Shown: positions 45,801-57,663 of the stretch, in pieces | Position numbering within the stretch: the first letter of the stretch is position 1 | How the letters are laid out: every line of letters starts with the position of its first letter | NCBI GenBank assembly: GCA_013420905.1 | Contig: JAAXNY010000001.1 | Span: forward strand, 5,084,001 to 5,148,000 | Direction: 5' to 3' | Source of the DNA: Collybia mongolica | Taxonomy: Eukaryota > Basidiomycota > Agaricomycetes > Agaricales > Clitocybaceae | DNA: 64,000 bases | The notes under the pieces: model-generated | Seen by the model: the letters and a program-made list of their open reading frames with translations, nothing else | What the model was told of the DNA's origin: nothing | Database searches by the model: none | Translations under genes and position numbers: made by a program

Positions 45801-46780
45801 GGTGAGTACATAGACTCTACTATACTGCTAAATATAACTTTGGATTTCCTCTGCTAGATCATGCATCAGCTGATCTTGGGTTAGTGTGGCATGACATAGA
45901 GTTTCCCTTACAGTAGAATACTCTTATCATTGGAGACTGGACTTGCATGCAGTGACCACCATAGGCACATTCAGAGTTGATAGTGACTTGGAGCACTCTA
46001 CTGCCTCTGCAACTACAGTGTGCAACTCCCCCTCTCCATCCGATACTGAACCTGAATCAGGAAACTCACACACTAGCATGGATCAAGACTTGCATATTGA
46101 TACACTAGAAAATGAGTTCACCTCACTTTGGACTATGGTCACAAGCCAAGCAGAAACACTTTGGAAAATGTCCAAGCAACTGTCTATACTTGTAGTATAA
46201 CTATCTATACCCAGTGAGAATGCTCCACCAACCACCACCACTCCTTCTGCAAATGTGACCACTCCAACACCACAACCTGTATGACAAACAGGTGGCCAAC
46301 TCAAACTGGCAACACTGAACAACTTTGATGGGACATGTAAAAAGGGACATGATTTTCTTACCTCTTGCAAACTATACATGTGACTAGCACTGCTATAGTT
46401 TCCTGATGACAGCACACACATTAACTGGATGCTGTCATCCATGAGAACAGATCATGTGCACCTTTATGGAGATCAGATATTGTGGCACCAAGAAAAGAAT
46501 GGGTACCTACAGTATGCAACTTGGAGTGCATTCTGAGAAGACTTCATAAAAATGTTCTGTGTGCAAAATGAGGGCCAGTGAGCACTCACCTGACTTGAAA
46601 CTGACCAGTATCACCAAGGTCGGAGAATGGTGGATGAGTACACCAATGAGTTTTGGGATCTCATCAAACAAGCAGGGTACATGGACAGCCTTGTCATTGT
46701 CATCAAATACCACAGGGGTCTCAACTGTGACATCCAGGACCAGGTTGCCACAATGACATTGGGAAGACCCAAGGATGACT
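45801..46780 (+). pseudogene. Ty3/gypsy leader and gag relic, copy 2
   Basis: The leader matches 37380-37666. Gag follows from about 45943: a coiled-coil segment, NNFDGTCKKGHDFLTSCKLYM, then fragments INWMLSSMRTDHV, EYTNEFWDLIKQAGYMDS and VIKYHRGLNCDIQDQVATM in the order of the retrotransposon gag domain. At least four stops break it. No protease or reverse transcriptase follows; the relic ends abruptly near 46780. Confidence 0.7.
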
Positions 46781-46973
46781 CGTCGGGCAAAAGCGCGCGT
46801 TTCAGTTCAAGTTCTTTGTGTACCGTGGGAGTTCTGGCAGTCATGCAGCCACCATTTCGATTCTTCGCTTGAGTGTTTTTCCTCGGGCTTGTCGCCTCTG
46901 TTGATAATGGGACGTAATACAAATTCTTATCCGGCTGATGCATTGGACCCACAGATCGTTAGAGGGGAGTTAT

Positions 46974-47048
46974 TATGGCAACAGGGAACCGCCAGCTTCG
47001 GTTGTCAATTATCCATCATTGTTTGGCCAATGCCGATGTTGATGCCGA
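46974..47048 (+). repeat. Left terminal inverted repeat of the 5.5-kb element
   Basis: 75 bp; the first 27 are identical to the complement of the right end, then matching resumes with TTGTTTG.CCA.TGC.GATG and ATGCCGA. Confidence 0.88.
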
Positions 47049-47146
47049 ACAGAAATATTATATAATATATATTTTTAATCAAATATTGCAAGAGCAACCA
47101 TTATTAGTCAGCTTTCGATTGGTAACATCAGGTCCGAGTCACCACA

Positions 47147-47538
47147 ATGTCAGATCTATTCAATGCATGTAAACGGCCAACCTCGCGCACAATCAAACTC
47201 TTACCATGGACCAAACGACACTTTCGGGTTATAAGGCAGGTAGCTCCTGCATGAAGAAATCACACAAGTTTCCTGGTCAGCAAACGATTGCGCTGGGTGC
47301 AGGAGCAAGGAAGCAGGATCCTCTCAAGCAGGCTTCTGGTAGATGTGGGGGAGAAGGAAGTCGAGGTAAGTGCTCGAGATTGCGATGGCTGGATAGTTGT
47401 GGTCTAACGACGATAGCAAATGCAGGAGCTGTGGTAGTCAAAACCAAAGATGAGGAATCCTTCAACAGAAGTAATTCCGGGTACACAGGGCATTGGTGCG
47501 CAAGCCGCCAGGTTACTAAAGTGTTAAAAACTATTTGA
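47147..47538 (+). CDS. Possible small basic protein in the 5.5-kb element
   Basis: Starting at the ATG at 47147, three exons (introns about 47241-47281 and 47366-47425) join to about 100 residues: MSDLFNACKRPTSRTIKLLP..., QTIALGAGARKQDPL, GAVVVKTKDEESF. It is rich in Lys/Arg and faces away from the two large genes. No family recognised. It could be a genuine third gene of the element or chance. Confidence 0.35.
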
Positions 47539-47662
47539 CTGTATTAAAATGTATGAGATAGATTAGAATATAGTTTTCAACGAATGACGAAAAGCAAAAA
47601 GATAGGGAAATTCGGTTTTTCTAACATGCAAGGCCTGACCCAAATACCAACTACTTTAATCT

Positions 47663-50394
47663 TTAGTCCGTATCGTTGCTATCGAAAGCGAAATCTTCTG
47701 GCTCTGAATCCCAATTGGTGTAGTCCGTTGGCAGGTCAAAAAATATGCAATACTTATTGCAAACATGGTCAGATTCAAACTTTCCGAATGTACTTGGAAT
47801 GTTTCCCTCTGCAAAGATAAGGCCGAGCTTTCTAAAAATGTTATATTTGTCGTTTGAGAACATTCGCCTTGTTTAAATGCAGTACTCACCCGTTTGTAAG
47901 GATCTGAGGATCTGTGAGAAGAGTTGCACCACCTAAAAACAGCTCGAGCTCAGTCCGTTTTGACCAAATGGATTATGAGGCCCATACCTTGGAAGTCTGC
48001 AACGTATGCACGCCTGTTGGTTTGTAGATATTGAACATGCTGTGCAAACGAGAGGAATTCGGCGCGTTCATTGTCGGCAGTATTTGTGAACTTTCGAGGT
48101 ACTGCGGAGGTGTTGCCAAGGTACTTGCGAAAAGCGCCATCAGTTCGTGGTATTTCTTCCTCTACTAGGAAGCACCGTGATTCCGATTTCATGTCTGTTT
48201 GCTCAACAGCAAGGCCAGCATTGACAAACCGCATCCGGGGAATGTCGATAGTGTATGGTGTAGCATTAGTCTTCCGTTTGCTAATATGTTTGTCGATGAA
48301 GACATACACCATTTTGAGTAGCGCATGTGCCCAGTTGAGGCATGTTACCTCTATTATGAGGTCTTGGGCCTGCTTGATACCGTCGTAAGCAATATCTTGC
48401 CGAACCTTGGTTGGAGCATTTCCTTCATGCAGTACAACATCCTTTGTCTTCGTGTAAAAGCTTTGTTTGGCACAGATGGCCATGTCACCCCCAAAGAGTG
48501 GTCGACTAGAGGTTCCGAGATATGCCATCTTGAAGCCACCTTTTTTGCAAGTGTTCGGTGACATATTTAGGTGAAGTCTAACATCAAGAGGGTTTTCGAA
48601 GTCAAAGTGCATCTTCCAATCCAATATCGTTGAAAGGTCATCAAAGGAATTCACGCGGTTGACAAGGTAGACCAGCACATGAATCGACTTGGTACTTTCG
48701 ACTGGATTTGAACTTATGAATACCCTGGAACATGAAAGATCAACAAAACAACATACAGAGGAAACGAACATCATGTGCAGAGGGTTGTTTCTGTGCACGA
48801 AGTGCATTGTCCAGTACTAAAGCTTTGATTGGTGATAAAGGATCGTTTAAATGAAGTGGTTTGTGCCCAACACGTGGACGCTTTGTGCATGGTGATATAG
48901 AGGGTGAAGTTGGGCTCAGAACTGGGCGAACTGGCATAAGATCAAAGTTATGGTGATTTGACCCAGAATTCAATGCTGGTTCTGTAATCTGTTGATATCA
49001 GTAAGTATAGGCAGACAAAGTACCGATGAAAATGACAACTACATACTTCATTTGTTGAGTGTGTTAAAGCACGCTTCCTTCCTTTTGCATTTGCTTTCCG
49101 AGATGTCCCAATTAAAAGTGGGGAGTTTAAGACTGTGTTGGACTTCATAACATACTATTAGCAGAATATAGTGAGTATTTAGAATTTTGTAGCTCGTACC
49201 AATGTGTTTCGAGCAAGATTTTTATATTCCTGGTCTTCGAGCCAAGCTTCATATGCATTGTAGAATGTATTGGGAATATGAAAGTGGACAATTGCCTTTC
49301 CACCCTTGAAAATTGACTGGCCTCCCTTGCTACGTTTGAAGAATGAGGCATCCATGATAGCATCTCGATCAGGGTTTTTTGGGTGTATCTCAACCCAATT
49401 CTTGTTTCGCATGATAAAATCATTGATTTGCACCGGATATTTTTGTGTATATCGTGACCATGCTGGGAGTATTTCTTGGAACAATTTTGATTTGAGCTCA
49501 ACTGCACCAATATGAATAGATATGTTATCGATGACTTGAAAAAGATCCTGTTCAAAGTGTAGGGTGTTATTTTTAGCACTCCGAGATCAACGAAGTCACA
49601 CACCCCAATTAATTGTGACCTCGTCTTTCCAACTGGCATACGTACAACATGGAGTTCGACGATGATCACCTGAGTTCCTTGCCCAGCATATGCAGTACTT
49701 GCTGCTTGGGTACGTATTGTCTGATAATTAAGGTGATTCATTGTGTACCCAGGTGCTGATGTAAGTAGGGCAGAGCAAGAGCCAGCATGCTTTGCGTTAG
49801 CAGGAGGAACTGGAACAGCTGCAATACCAGGTATCTGTATCAGAGGTTGTCCACTGACATGAGCTCCAACCTGTTGGATGACGCATGCTGATGCTAGATG
49901 CAAGGAAGAAATGAGTCTGTCAGTCTCTGTATACTATCTGAAATAAACATACCACCTTGTTGGGCTTGAACAATTTGCTGCCTTATTATTTGCTCGTTTG
50001 TAGTAGATATTCTTGAGCCACTAGTTAGTGATATTTTGGCATGCTGATTAGTTGATGAAGCTGCTGCCGCATTACCTGCAATAGATATAAAAGAGTATAA
50101 CCAGCCATGCAACCTTGACTTACTGGCTATAAAATCCCTGGTGTGACGCTTTGTAGTCCTCTTAGTTTGATAGTATTGATAACAAGCATCACAAACTGCA
50201 CGGCCAGGTTCCCCAGGGGTGTTACTGTGAAGATAGTTGAGTTGTGTTCCTGGTGGGTAATACTGCACTTCACAGTGATCACCTCGACCACATCGAACAG
50301 CAGCACTATGATCAGATGTCGTAAAGTCAGCAGAGTATTCATCTGCCATTTGGTCAATAGATGGCAGCGCAGTAAAAAATTCTTCTTGAGCCAA
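47663..50394 (-). CDS. Alpha-kinase (atypical protein kinase) with N-terminal Cys-rich region
   Basis: About eight minus-strand exons from the ATG at 50394 to the TAA at 47663 join in frame (about 770 residues). The N-terminus has a possible zinc site (CGRGDHCEVQYY...CDACYQYY), then low-complexity Ala/Gln/Ser sequence and a middle region of unknown type (WSRYTQKYPVQINDF, FKRSKGGQSIF). The C-terminal 330 residues are an alpha-kinase domain: GGFKMAYLG, the ATP-binding lysine in AICAKQSFY, YVADFQG, LLTDPQILTN and FAEGNIPSTFGKFESDHVCNKYC with the structural zinc Cys/His set. Alpha-kinases (eEF2K, myosin heavy chain kinase) phosphorylate Ser/Thr. Lying inside a TIR element beside an integrase, it may be an element gene rather than a host gene. 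Confidence 0.85.
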
Positions 50395-50520
50395 TTTTTA
50401 TATGCAAAATTCTGAATTCCACCTTTACCCGAAGGATGCACTAAGATGCGAATAGAGCATTATGGAATGTCACAGAATCACAGAAACATCATATTTGTAT
50501 ATGGAACATTCTTTGGTTTT

Positions 50521-52200
50521 TCAGTCACTAAAGTCTGCATATTCTCGTAGATCTAATCCAGCCTCCTCCGCATCTCGAGGATCATCTAGTCCACCATAAT
50601 AAAGAAAGCCAAGCTCACCAAGAGCTATATCACCATAGCGAAGGTCGCGTAACCCATCAAGTAAAGGTACTTGTACCTCAGCACCTTCATCAGCCATTTC
50701 TAAGGCTTCTGTGATGAGCAGCATTGCTGGAATTGCACGAAAAGCACCTAAAACCTGATTGTATACATCCCAGAATGTTACCGAATTAACAACAGGCCTT
50801 CCAATATTTGCATAGAGTGAGTTGATGTGCATCTCGAAGGGTGGTGGAACAAGATGAAAGATTGGCATATTACGAGGAGCCCATTTTGCTTCCATCCTAT
50901 CAAATAATTCTGGTGGTACGCAAATCTATCATATTAAAATCAATATCAATAAATCAATTATTCAAAAGGTATAAACATACCTTAAAGTCCTTTGAGTGGT
51001 AAAGGTGAGGTTTCGCAGTGATGAGGTTCGGAATTCCATGTGGTAGAATTTTATTTTTGTCAGCTCGTCGGGGCGTTGAATTGAACCGTTGTCTCCATGC
51101 GTCGAGCTCAGCCTGAATCCATGGGATAGCTAACCAACGAAAAACTAATCTGTGGTATAATTTATTGGCTTAATGATAGATTGTGAGAAATATGTGAATA
51201 CTTTTCGAGTGGGTCATTTGGATCATATAGTCCATGGTTGAGTCCAAAGTCTAACTTATTCTCAAATCCAGGAGTAAAGTGGCGTCGCAAATAGGACCAG
51301 AATGCCTCAGGCTTAATATTGCTTTTGTTAAAACACCACCGATGTTGTAGAGTATCGACAAGAGTTGGGTCAAGCAAGTGACGAATATTTGTATGGGCGT
51401 TCGCAACAACATACATTTCCCATCCACGGTCACTTTGCGTTACAAGAGGAACACCTAATAATGTTTAGTATGTTAGCGAAATTGGAGCTGAATGTTACAC
51501 ACCGCCTTTTTCACGTGCTGCCTCCAGATAATAGCTTCCAATCAAGTGCGGATTCCGGTTTGACCACCATACTTTCAACCATACAGCTTCTCCGGGATAT
51601 GGGTCCAATCCCACATGCAGCCAGAGCCCAAAACGCTTCCACTTATCATGTTGGTCACATGTCCATATATCCATGACCCCAGCAGACCAAAAACGCCTTC
51701 GACGGAAGCGTTGGTATTTTCGGCGTTGAACAGCTTGTGGTTCCGTGAGGTTAAGGTATTGAAGGATAATTTTTCTGTCATTTGATTGTGAGAAATGGAG
51801 TATTCTTGAATGAACTACCGCACTTACTCAGAGACTTTCAACTCATAGTCATTTCGCAGGGTTGACACCAGTTGTCGAGCTCCCATGTTTGGGAAACGTT
51901 CTTTAATTTCCTGTACAAACGGTGCAATCGTTGTGAATGTATGTTTCTGTTGGCGAGTACCAAGCAAATTCCATTGACGACGACGCCGTTCAACCGAACG
52001 TACACTAATCACCAATAAAAAATACTGAATAACATAAATCATGCTTCGACTCACCTAATCCCATATAAGTCTTGATCAAAATGGTCCCGAGCATGCTCAA
52101 CAATTTGTTTATCGTTGAGCCCTAGCCGCCAGTAATAGTGAACAACCGGATAAAGGTCATCATCAGGAGCTGGAAATGTTGAGGGGAGTTCTAACTTCAT
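50521..52200 (-). CDS. DDE integrase-core (rve-type) transposase
   Basis: Six exons on the minus strand from the ATG at 52200 to the TGA at 50521, about 460 residues. Residues 20-110 look like an HTH/resolvase-type DNA-binding part (LGLNDKQIVEHARDHF, SVERRRRQWNLLG, FPNMGARQLVSTLRND). The catalytic core has DIWTCDQHDKW, LVTQSDRGWEMY and SNIKPEAFWSYLRR as the D, D, E set, with GLWLHVGLDPYPG between. The C-terminal part (LVFRWLAIPWIQAELDAW, FNSTPRRADKNKILPHG) is the conserved tail of the integrase-core family widespread in Agaricomycetes. No stop or frameshift. An extra upstream exon beginning MPRNNQHKPL (near 52240) is possible. Confidence 0.85.
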
Positions 52201-52416
52201 TTATGATATCAAACTTACGAAGTGGTTTGTGCTGGTTATTACGGGGCATGTACCAAGTGAACGACGAAGACTGAACATGTTCAGAACCTGTTTACATTTG
52301 GCGGCGAGATGTGCGACGCGCACTCCTGTTCCAGCACCTTCGACCAAATTCTGCCAAATACCGCAATTAATTATTATAGAATATTAGATAATGATGGATA
52401 TGAGAATAAATATACC

Positions 52417-52490
52417 TCGGCATTAGCATCAGCAATGGACAAACAACGGTATTTTCCGAAAAACGAAGCTGGCGGTTCCCTGTTGCCATA
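52417..52490 (-). repeat. Right terminal inverted repeat of the 5.5-kb element
   Basis: About 74 bp, the mirror of 46974-47048. The 215 bp between it and the integrase ATG hold no other feature. Confidence 0.88.
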
Positions 52491-52496
52491 AGTTAT

Positions 52497-53039
52497 CGTG
52501 TTGAGTAGGGTCGTGCCAGCATAATCTATGAGATCGTGTTCGTGCCGCCGCCCGACTTGGCTAACTACTGTCTCTTATCTCCATTTGACAGACGGCAGAG
52601 TCAGTATCAAGTTTTGTGCACTCAAACGAATCTGTTGGATGGAGAACCCCATGCGTCCAGAGAAGAATCCCCAGAATGGCAACCGCGCAGGCACAAATAT
52701 TGCAATCCTCACCCTCGTCGCCTATGGTGTCCACGGTCCGACCCAAGTCTCAAGGCGCCTGGAGGACATATAAAGTCACGATTGGGAGGTTGTCTAAATC
52801 CAACTGCTTCCAAATATTACTGTGAGTGAGCCTTTTCACCTGGGAGACGTGTACAACAACGCAATGGGCGACCCTACAGTAGAATATCATACCATTGAAC
52901 CCTCCGTCGACCCTGCGATACAAGCATTTTCTTTTCCTAGCCGAGCACTACATAGAACCAACGCCTCTCTCCTGCCAAGCAAGACATAGGTGGACGCTGT
53001 ATAAAGCCATGATCTGCCTTCTTCGTCCTCCCTACCAGG
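52497..53039. other. Intergenic, upstream of P450 copy 6
   Basis: About 540 bp between the transposon and the P450 start. Only short overlapping frames, no recognisable product. It holds the P450 promoter. Confidence 0.45.
53000..53005 (+). promoter_or_regulatory. TATA box of P450 copy 6
   Basis: TATAAA 35-40 bp before the ATG at 53040, the spacing seen for the array copies. Confidence 0.5.
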
Positions 53040-55264
53040 ATGATTCACCCCGACCTCCTTGCAAGCTTCGTCTCATTCACTCTCGTCCTTTACTTTTGTT
53101 ACTCCTATATCAAACGCCAAAGAAGTCACCCATGTCATGACTTGCCTCTCCCTCCAGGACCTAAGAAGCTTCCGCTGATAGGAAATCTTCTCGATATGCC
53201 AACCAAATTCGAATGGGAGACGTACCACAAGTGGTGCAAGGAATACAGTGCGCGCATATACTTGGATGATTGGCGCCTTTTATCCGATTTACATCGTGAT
53301 CAGACTCTGACATTGTGCACCTGAACGTCGCGGGCACGTCCTTGATTTTACTTGACACCGCAGAGGCCGCCACTGAACTTCTTGAGAGGAGGTCCTCCAG
53401 ATACTCGAGCCGGTACAACCAACAATTGATATCCATCCATCTGTGTACCTAACTATTGTTCTTTACAGGGCGAGGCTGCCAATGATCAACGAATTAATGG
53501 GATGGGATTTCGATTTTGCGTTCATGCCGTATGGTAAGTCTTTCATGGTTCCGTTACTCCTCGGAACAACCCCTCTCACTTGGTTTATCTAGGTGACCAC
53601 TGGTTTGTTTTTTCTATTTGCTGCGTTCACTGCGCTTATCGCATCTGAACGCTTCTCTTTCAGGCGTCAACACCGCAAACTCATGCACCAGTCGTTTCAT
53701 CCAAACGCAGCCACCCGCTTCCACCCTCACGAATTGAAAGCCACACATGGGCTACTCCGCAGGTTCCTCGACACCCCAAAAGATTTTATGAGCCATTTAC
53801 GACAGTGCGTGCTATTATCCACCCGTTCTCCACCTAGAATTGACGTCTTGCAGCATGGCTGGTGAAACCATTATTTCTATTGCTTACGGGCTTGACGTCC
53901 TACCAAAAGATGACCCGTATATTGCAACTGCAGAGAAGGGCGTCTATCCAGTCGCCGTCGCAGCCGTCCCGGGCGCATTCCTCGTAGATGTCATCCCGGC
54001 GCTCAAGCATGTTCCAGACTGGTTCCCCTTTGCCGGATTCAAGCGCAAAGCCAAGGAGTGGCGGAAGCTCGCTCGTATGATGGTTGATGTCCCCTACGAA
54101 GCCGCAAAGAGGAAAATTGTACGTTCATTTCTCATATTCACACTGGCGCGAGTTGACGTTCGTCTCAGGGGAGCGGTAACATGACTCCGTCTTTCACTTC
54201 GTACAGCCTGGAAATTATGGACGATACCCGCGATTTAGAGTATCAAGAATCTATTGTCAAATCTACAGCTGGGACCATGTTCGCAGGTAAGGTAGCGCCC
54301 ACTGAACGATATTGCGTTTCCCAACATTCATCTGCCTACTGCCAGGTGGATCAGATACGGTACGCCAGCTGTTCATGTATTTACCCCATCAATCTCACCC
54401 TCAGTCAGACACTATCTGTCATCGCGTCGTCCATTCTCGGCTTCCTGGAAAATCCAGAAGCACTCAGGAAGGCACAAGAAGAAGTTGACAGGGTTGTTGG
54501 CTGCGACCAACTTCCCGGCTTTGAAGATCGCGATTCGCTGCCTTACATCACCGCAGTCGTGAAAGAGACAATGCGATGGAGGGACGTTACCCCCATTGGT
54601 AAGTGTGTCCGGATAAAGCAAGCACTTCGATTACGATTCGTTTCTAGCCGTCCCACACCTCCTTGACGTAGACGATGAGTATAGAGGGTACAGGCTTCCA
54701 GCGGGCTCGATCGTCATTCCAAACGCCTGGTACGTTCAGCCTATCGTTTCAATAACGTGGTGCTTCATTCAACTTGCCACAAAAAGGGCGATGCTCCACG
54801 ACGAAACTGTTTACCCCGAACCATTCAAATTCAACCCGGACAGATTCATAAAGGATGGAAAGTGGAATACAGCGATCAGGGACCCTATGCATGCATCATT
54901 TGGCTTCGGAAGACGGTAATATTTCGCCTATGAACAACCTCATGTTTGTCCATTGATTCCCGGAAACAGGATCTGCCCTGCACGTTACATGGCGACTTCT
55001 GCCATCTGGATTGCGGTAGCCTCAATCGTCGCCACCTTTGATATCACCAAGGCCGTTGACGCGAATGGCGACATCATTGAACCCAAGAATGAGACCCAAC
55101 CTGGGCTAATCTGGTCAGTAGGATTATGCTTAATGTGTGGAATGTGTTGTTGACATCTCCCTGCTTTTCGCTTCAGTATACCCCTGCCTTTCGAATGCTC
55201 GATCAAACCGAGATCTAAGAATGCTGAGCATCTCATTAGAGCTACTGTCATAAATGAATTTTGA
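53040..55264 (+). CDS. Cytochrome P450 copy 6 (apparently intact, opposite strand)
   Basis: About 13 exons from the ATG at 53040 to the TGA at 55262-55264, all with GT-AG introns of 47-60 bp. Landmarks: an anchor (LLASFVSFTLVLYFCYSYI), LPLPPGPKKLPLIGNLLDM, GWDFDFAFMPYG, RRQHRKLMHQSFHP, GETIISIAYGLDV, FAGFKRKAKEWRK, I-helix GGSDTT, ExxR helix KETMRWRDVTP, FNPDRFIKDGK, FGFGRR + CPARYM, and IPLPFECSIKPRSKN. The haem loop has CPARY where paralogues have CPGRY; the usual Gly after Cys-Pro is Ala, a mild change seen in some P450s. Groups with copies 1 and 5 of the minus-strand array, 25 kb away beyond the transposon nest. Confidence 0.85.
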
Positions 55265-55706
55265 CACATCCTCCATCATCTATTATACATGTGGCATTTC
55301 AGTTACTGTATGGGTCATAATATTGATAAAACCACTGCCCGGACCACCGACCTAGACAATTAGATAATGAAATATGAGACGGTGAATGACAGGTGCAATA
55401 GTTGTGATGTGTATTGAGCTGTCGACGGTATAGATGACGTTGTGGGATGTAACTGCACAACTCAGTCTATGTGAGATGAGAGGGAGGAAAGGGTAAATGT
55501 CTTTAGGGCTGGGTTGTGTGCAAAACTAAATAGTAATCTACTAGTCCGCTTATCAATAATCCAGTCATATTCTTCCACCTAAAAACCATATAAGTGTCCA
55601 TAAAAATCTAGCAAACTCTGGCAGTCCGGGAGCAACATTATCTCAGCTCTCTGCTGTTGTAGAGTTGTATGCTTACAGCCTAGTCATTGAACCGGCGATC
55701 AAGTTT
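55265..55706. other. Convergent intergenic region
   Basis: Shared 3' region between P450 copy 6 (plus) and the RTA1-like gene (minus). No gene seen. Confidence 0.5.
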
Positions 55707-57107
55707 CTATGCACGGACGAAGTCCAGTTCCAAATCTCGCAGCTTCCCTTCAAGGACCTTCGTCTCTGAACCACGCAACAAGACCCCAGGATGCGTAATA
55801 TTCATCGTGAAGATCGCCAGTACAATCATCGCTCCGTCGAGAACATCTACAGGTAAACAATGGAGAATGAGTGCGTAGCTCATCATTGCGACGATTTCAC
55901 GTACTGAAATATAGCTCAGTAGATATGATTCTTCCGTCCCACCCGTCGGTTAGTTCAATGGTACGATACACCGCACTGGGATAAGGTGAGTAATCGGCAA
56001 TATTAGTTGAGGAAGGCCCTTACCGAATAAATAAGCAGAGTGTGCTAAAAGCCAAACCGCACGACATAGCCTTGAGACGAACATCCATCAGTCGTTTTTG
56101 GTGTTGTTCAGAACCCACACTACCCTCCCGTGAACGCAGGGGTTTGTCAAGGAAGTATCGAGTGAAGAATTCGGCTGCGAACAGGGCGTATATCGTGATG
56201 GTGGCTATGGAAAACAAAAAGGCATAAGTAGCAGCAAGGGGCCCGGGTTTAAGCTGACTGACCCAGCTGGAAGATGATTCCGCCAAGCATGACATTTCCG
56301 CCCTACAGAAGTGTTTAGCAATAGGATTACCAAAATAGTCAAGTAGAGATCATTCACGGGAGTAGGATCAGTCTCTGCAGAGGCAGCCAGGCCCCCACCA
56401 GTCCCTTGTACAACTAACGAAATGAAATCCTGTGAGCACAAACAAGTGATCAATGCTTCTTTAGAAGGAACGGCAATTTGTACGAACGCAGCTGCAAAAT
56501 ACGATAGAATCTACTCTTGCGTATGAGAAAGAAAATCCCAAGAGCTTGTGAAAAAAATATACTTACACCATCGAGCAGGGATTCTGCTATATGAAGCCCC
56601 CAGCTGGTCAATTATGCGGCTGAGGATGATGAAGTTGGCAGCCACCATAGGCGTGGGCGCCAATATTGTTGCACATATCCTATCGAACAGATAAATAAAT
56701 AGGCCTTGTATAGGATATCTTAAAGTAAGACTGACTGGAGCATGAACGCGTCAAAGCTGGAGGGAGTGAAGCTGCTCCAGAGTCTTCCGGACCACCCAGC
56801 GACCTCGAGGGCACCCGCGATGCCTATAGTTGGGAAGATCCACCACAGACGGGAGCGTGCGGCTTGCCAGATATGAATTACTGAAAACCGTTTTTTTTTT
56901 CGTTAGGATCCTTGTCTAGCATCGATATGCATCACTCACCCAAGGAGACTGAGAAAAGAGTGATGAATACAATTGCAACAGTCCTCGATGGAATATAATT
57001 ATATGGTGAATCCAACGCGGGGTTAGACGTAGTACCTGTAAAATTGAACTCATGAGCCCTCGATCGCCGCGATGATTTCGAAGGATGAACATACTTTCAG
57101 AAGACAT
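55707..57107 (-). CDS. RTA1-like seven-transmembrane lipid exporter
   Basis: Minus-strand gene. A tiny first exon (MSSE, ATG at 57107) is followed by a 60-bp intron and about seven more exons to the TAG at 55707. Family hallmarks: YNYIPSRTVAIVFITLF, GALEVAGWSGRLWSS, ILAPTPMVAANFIIL, DFISLVVQGTGGGLAAS, GGNVMLGGIIFQL, AVYRTIELTDGWDG and NVLDGAMIVLAIFTMNITHP, with seven membrane spans. RTA1/RSB1-type proteins give resistance to sterol-active compounds or move long-chain bases across the plasma membrane. The gene converges on P450 copy 6. No lesion found. Confidence 0.88.
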
Positions 57108-57663
57108 TCTCAGAATTTGGCCTGCAGCAGACACGAATTTTCTTCACTGATTTGATATTTTATTATAAGCTGCAAAATAGAATGAACCGCCATATCAAGG
57201 GGTGAAGAACTCAGGTTGATGCTGCGCATGATTGATCGTGCACGATATCCATCTTGTTGGTTACAGCAGTATCTATCGTTGGTTTGTTATTCACACAGAA
57301 CTGCGTGATACTCGGCCGAAGCCCCTCCCGCGCATAGCCCGCAGCTGATCGCAGTACATAGGAAATTTCCGCCTTACCGTGTCATCATCGACAGGTCTTT
57401 ATCGCCCGCGTAAAAAAACCACGGTCATCTGTGTGCAGTATGTGTGAATAGAAGCTGCACAAGTTATATCTTGCCCTTCAGAGCGTCCACTCTTGAGACT
57501 GCTGTGGCAATACTTGACACAGATTATCCAGGTTCTTGGCTTGTGGCTGCCATGAGGTAGATATAAGTTCAAATCAAGTTCTTGAAAAGAAGACATGTAT
57601 AATTAGAGGTAGTCCATGATGTACAGGGGATAAGAGAAAAAATACTGCTGATGAAACGCTGCT
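57108..57663. other. Intergenic region between RTA1-like and Mug190-like genes
   Basis: About 550 bp; only a chance 65-codon minus frame at 57399-57596. Holds the RTA1 promoter and the 3' flank of the next gene. Confidence 0.5.

Larger units (their letters stand above)
46974..52490 (-). mobile_element. 5.5-kb TIR element carrying a DDE integrase and an alpha-kinase
   Basis: The ends TATGGCAACAGGGAACCGCC / GGCGGTTCCCTGTTGCCATA are perfect inverted repeats for 27 bp and continue imperfectly to about 75 bp. A 6-bp direct repeat AGTTAT lies outside both ends (46968-46973 and 52491-52496). Inside are an integrase gene (50521-52200) and an alpha-kinase gene (47663-50394), both on the minus strand and both free of lesions, plus a possible small plus-strand gene (47147-47538). 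A 6-bp duplication and an rve-type integrase recall Polinton/Ginger-like chemistry, but no polymerase, protease or capsid is present. Confidence 0.85.
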
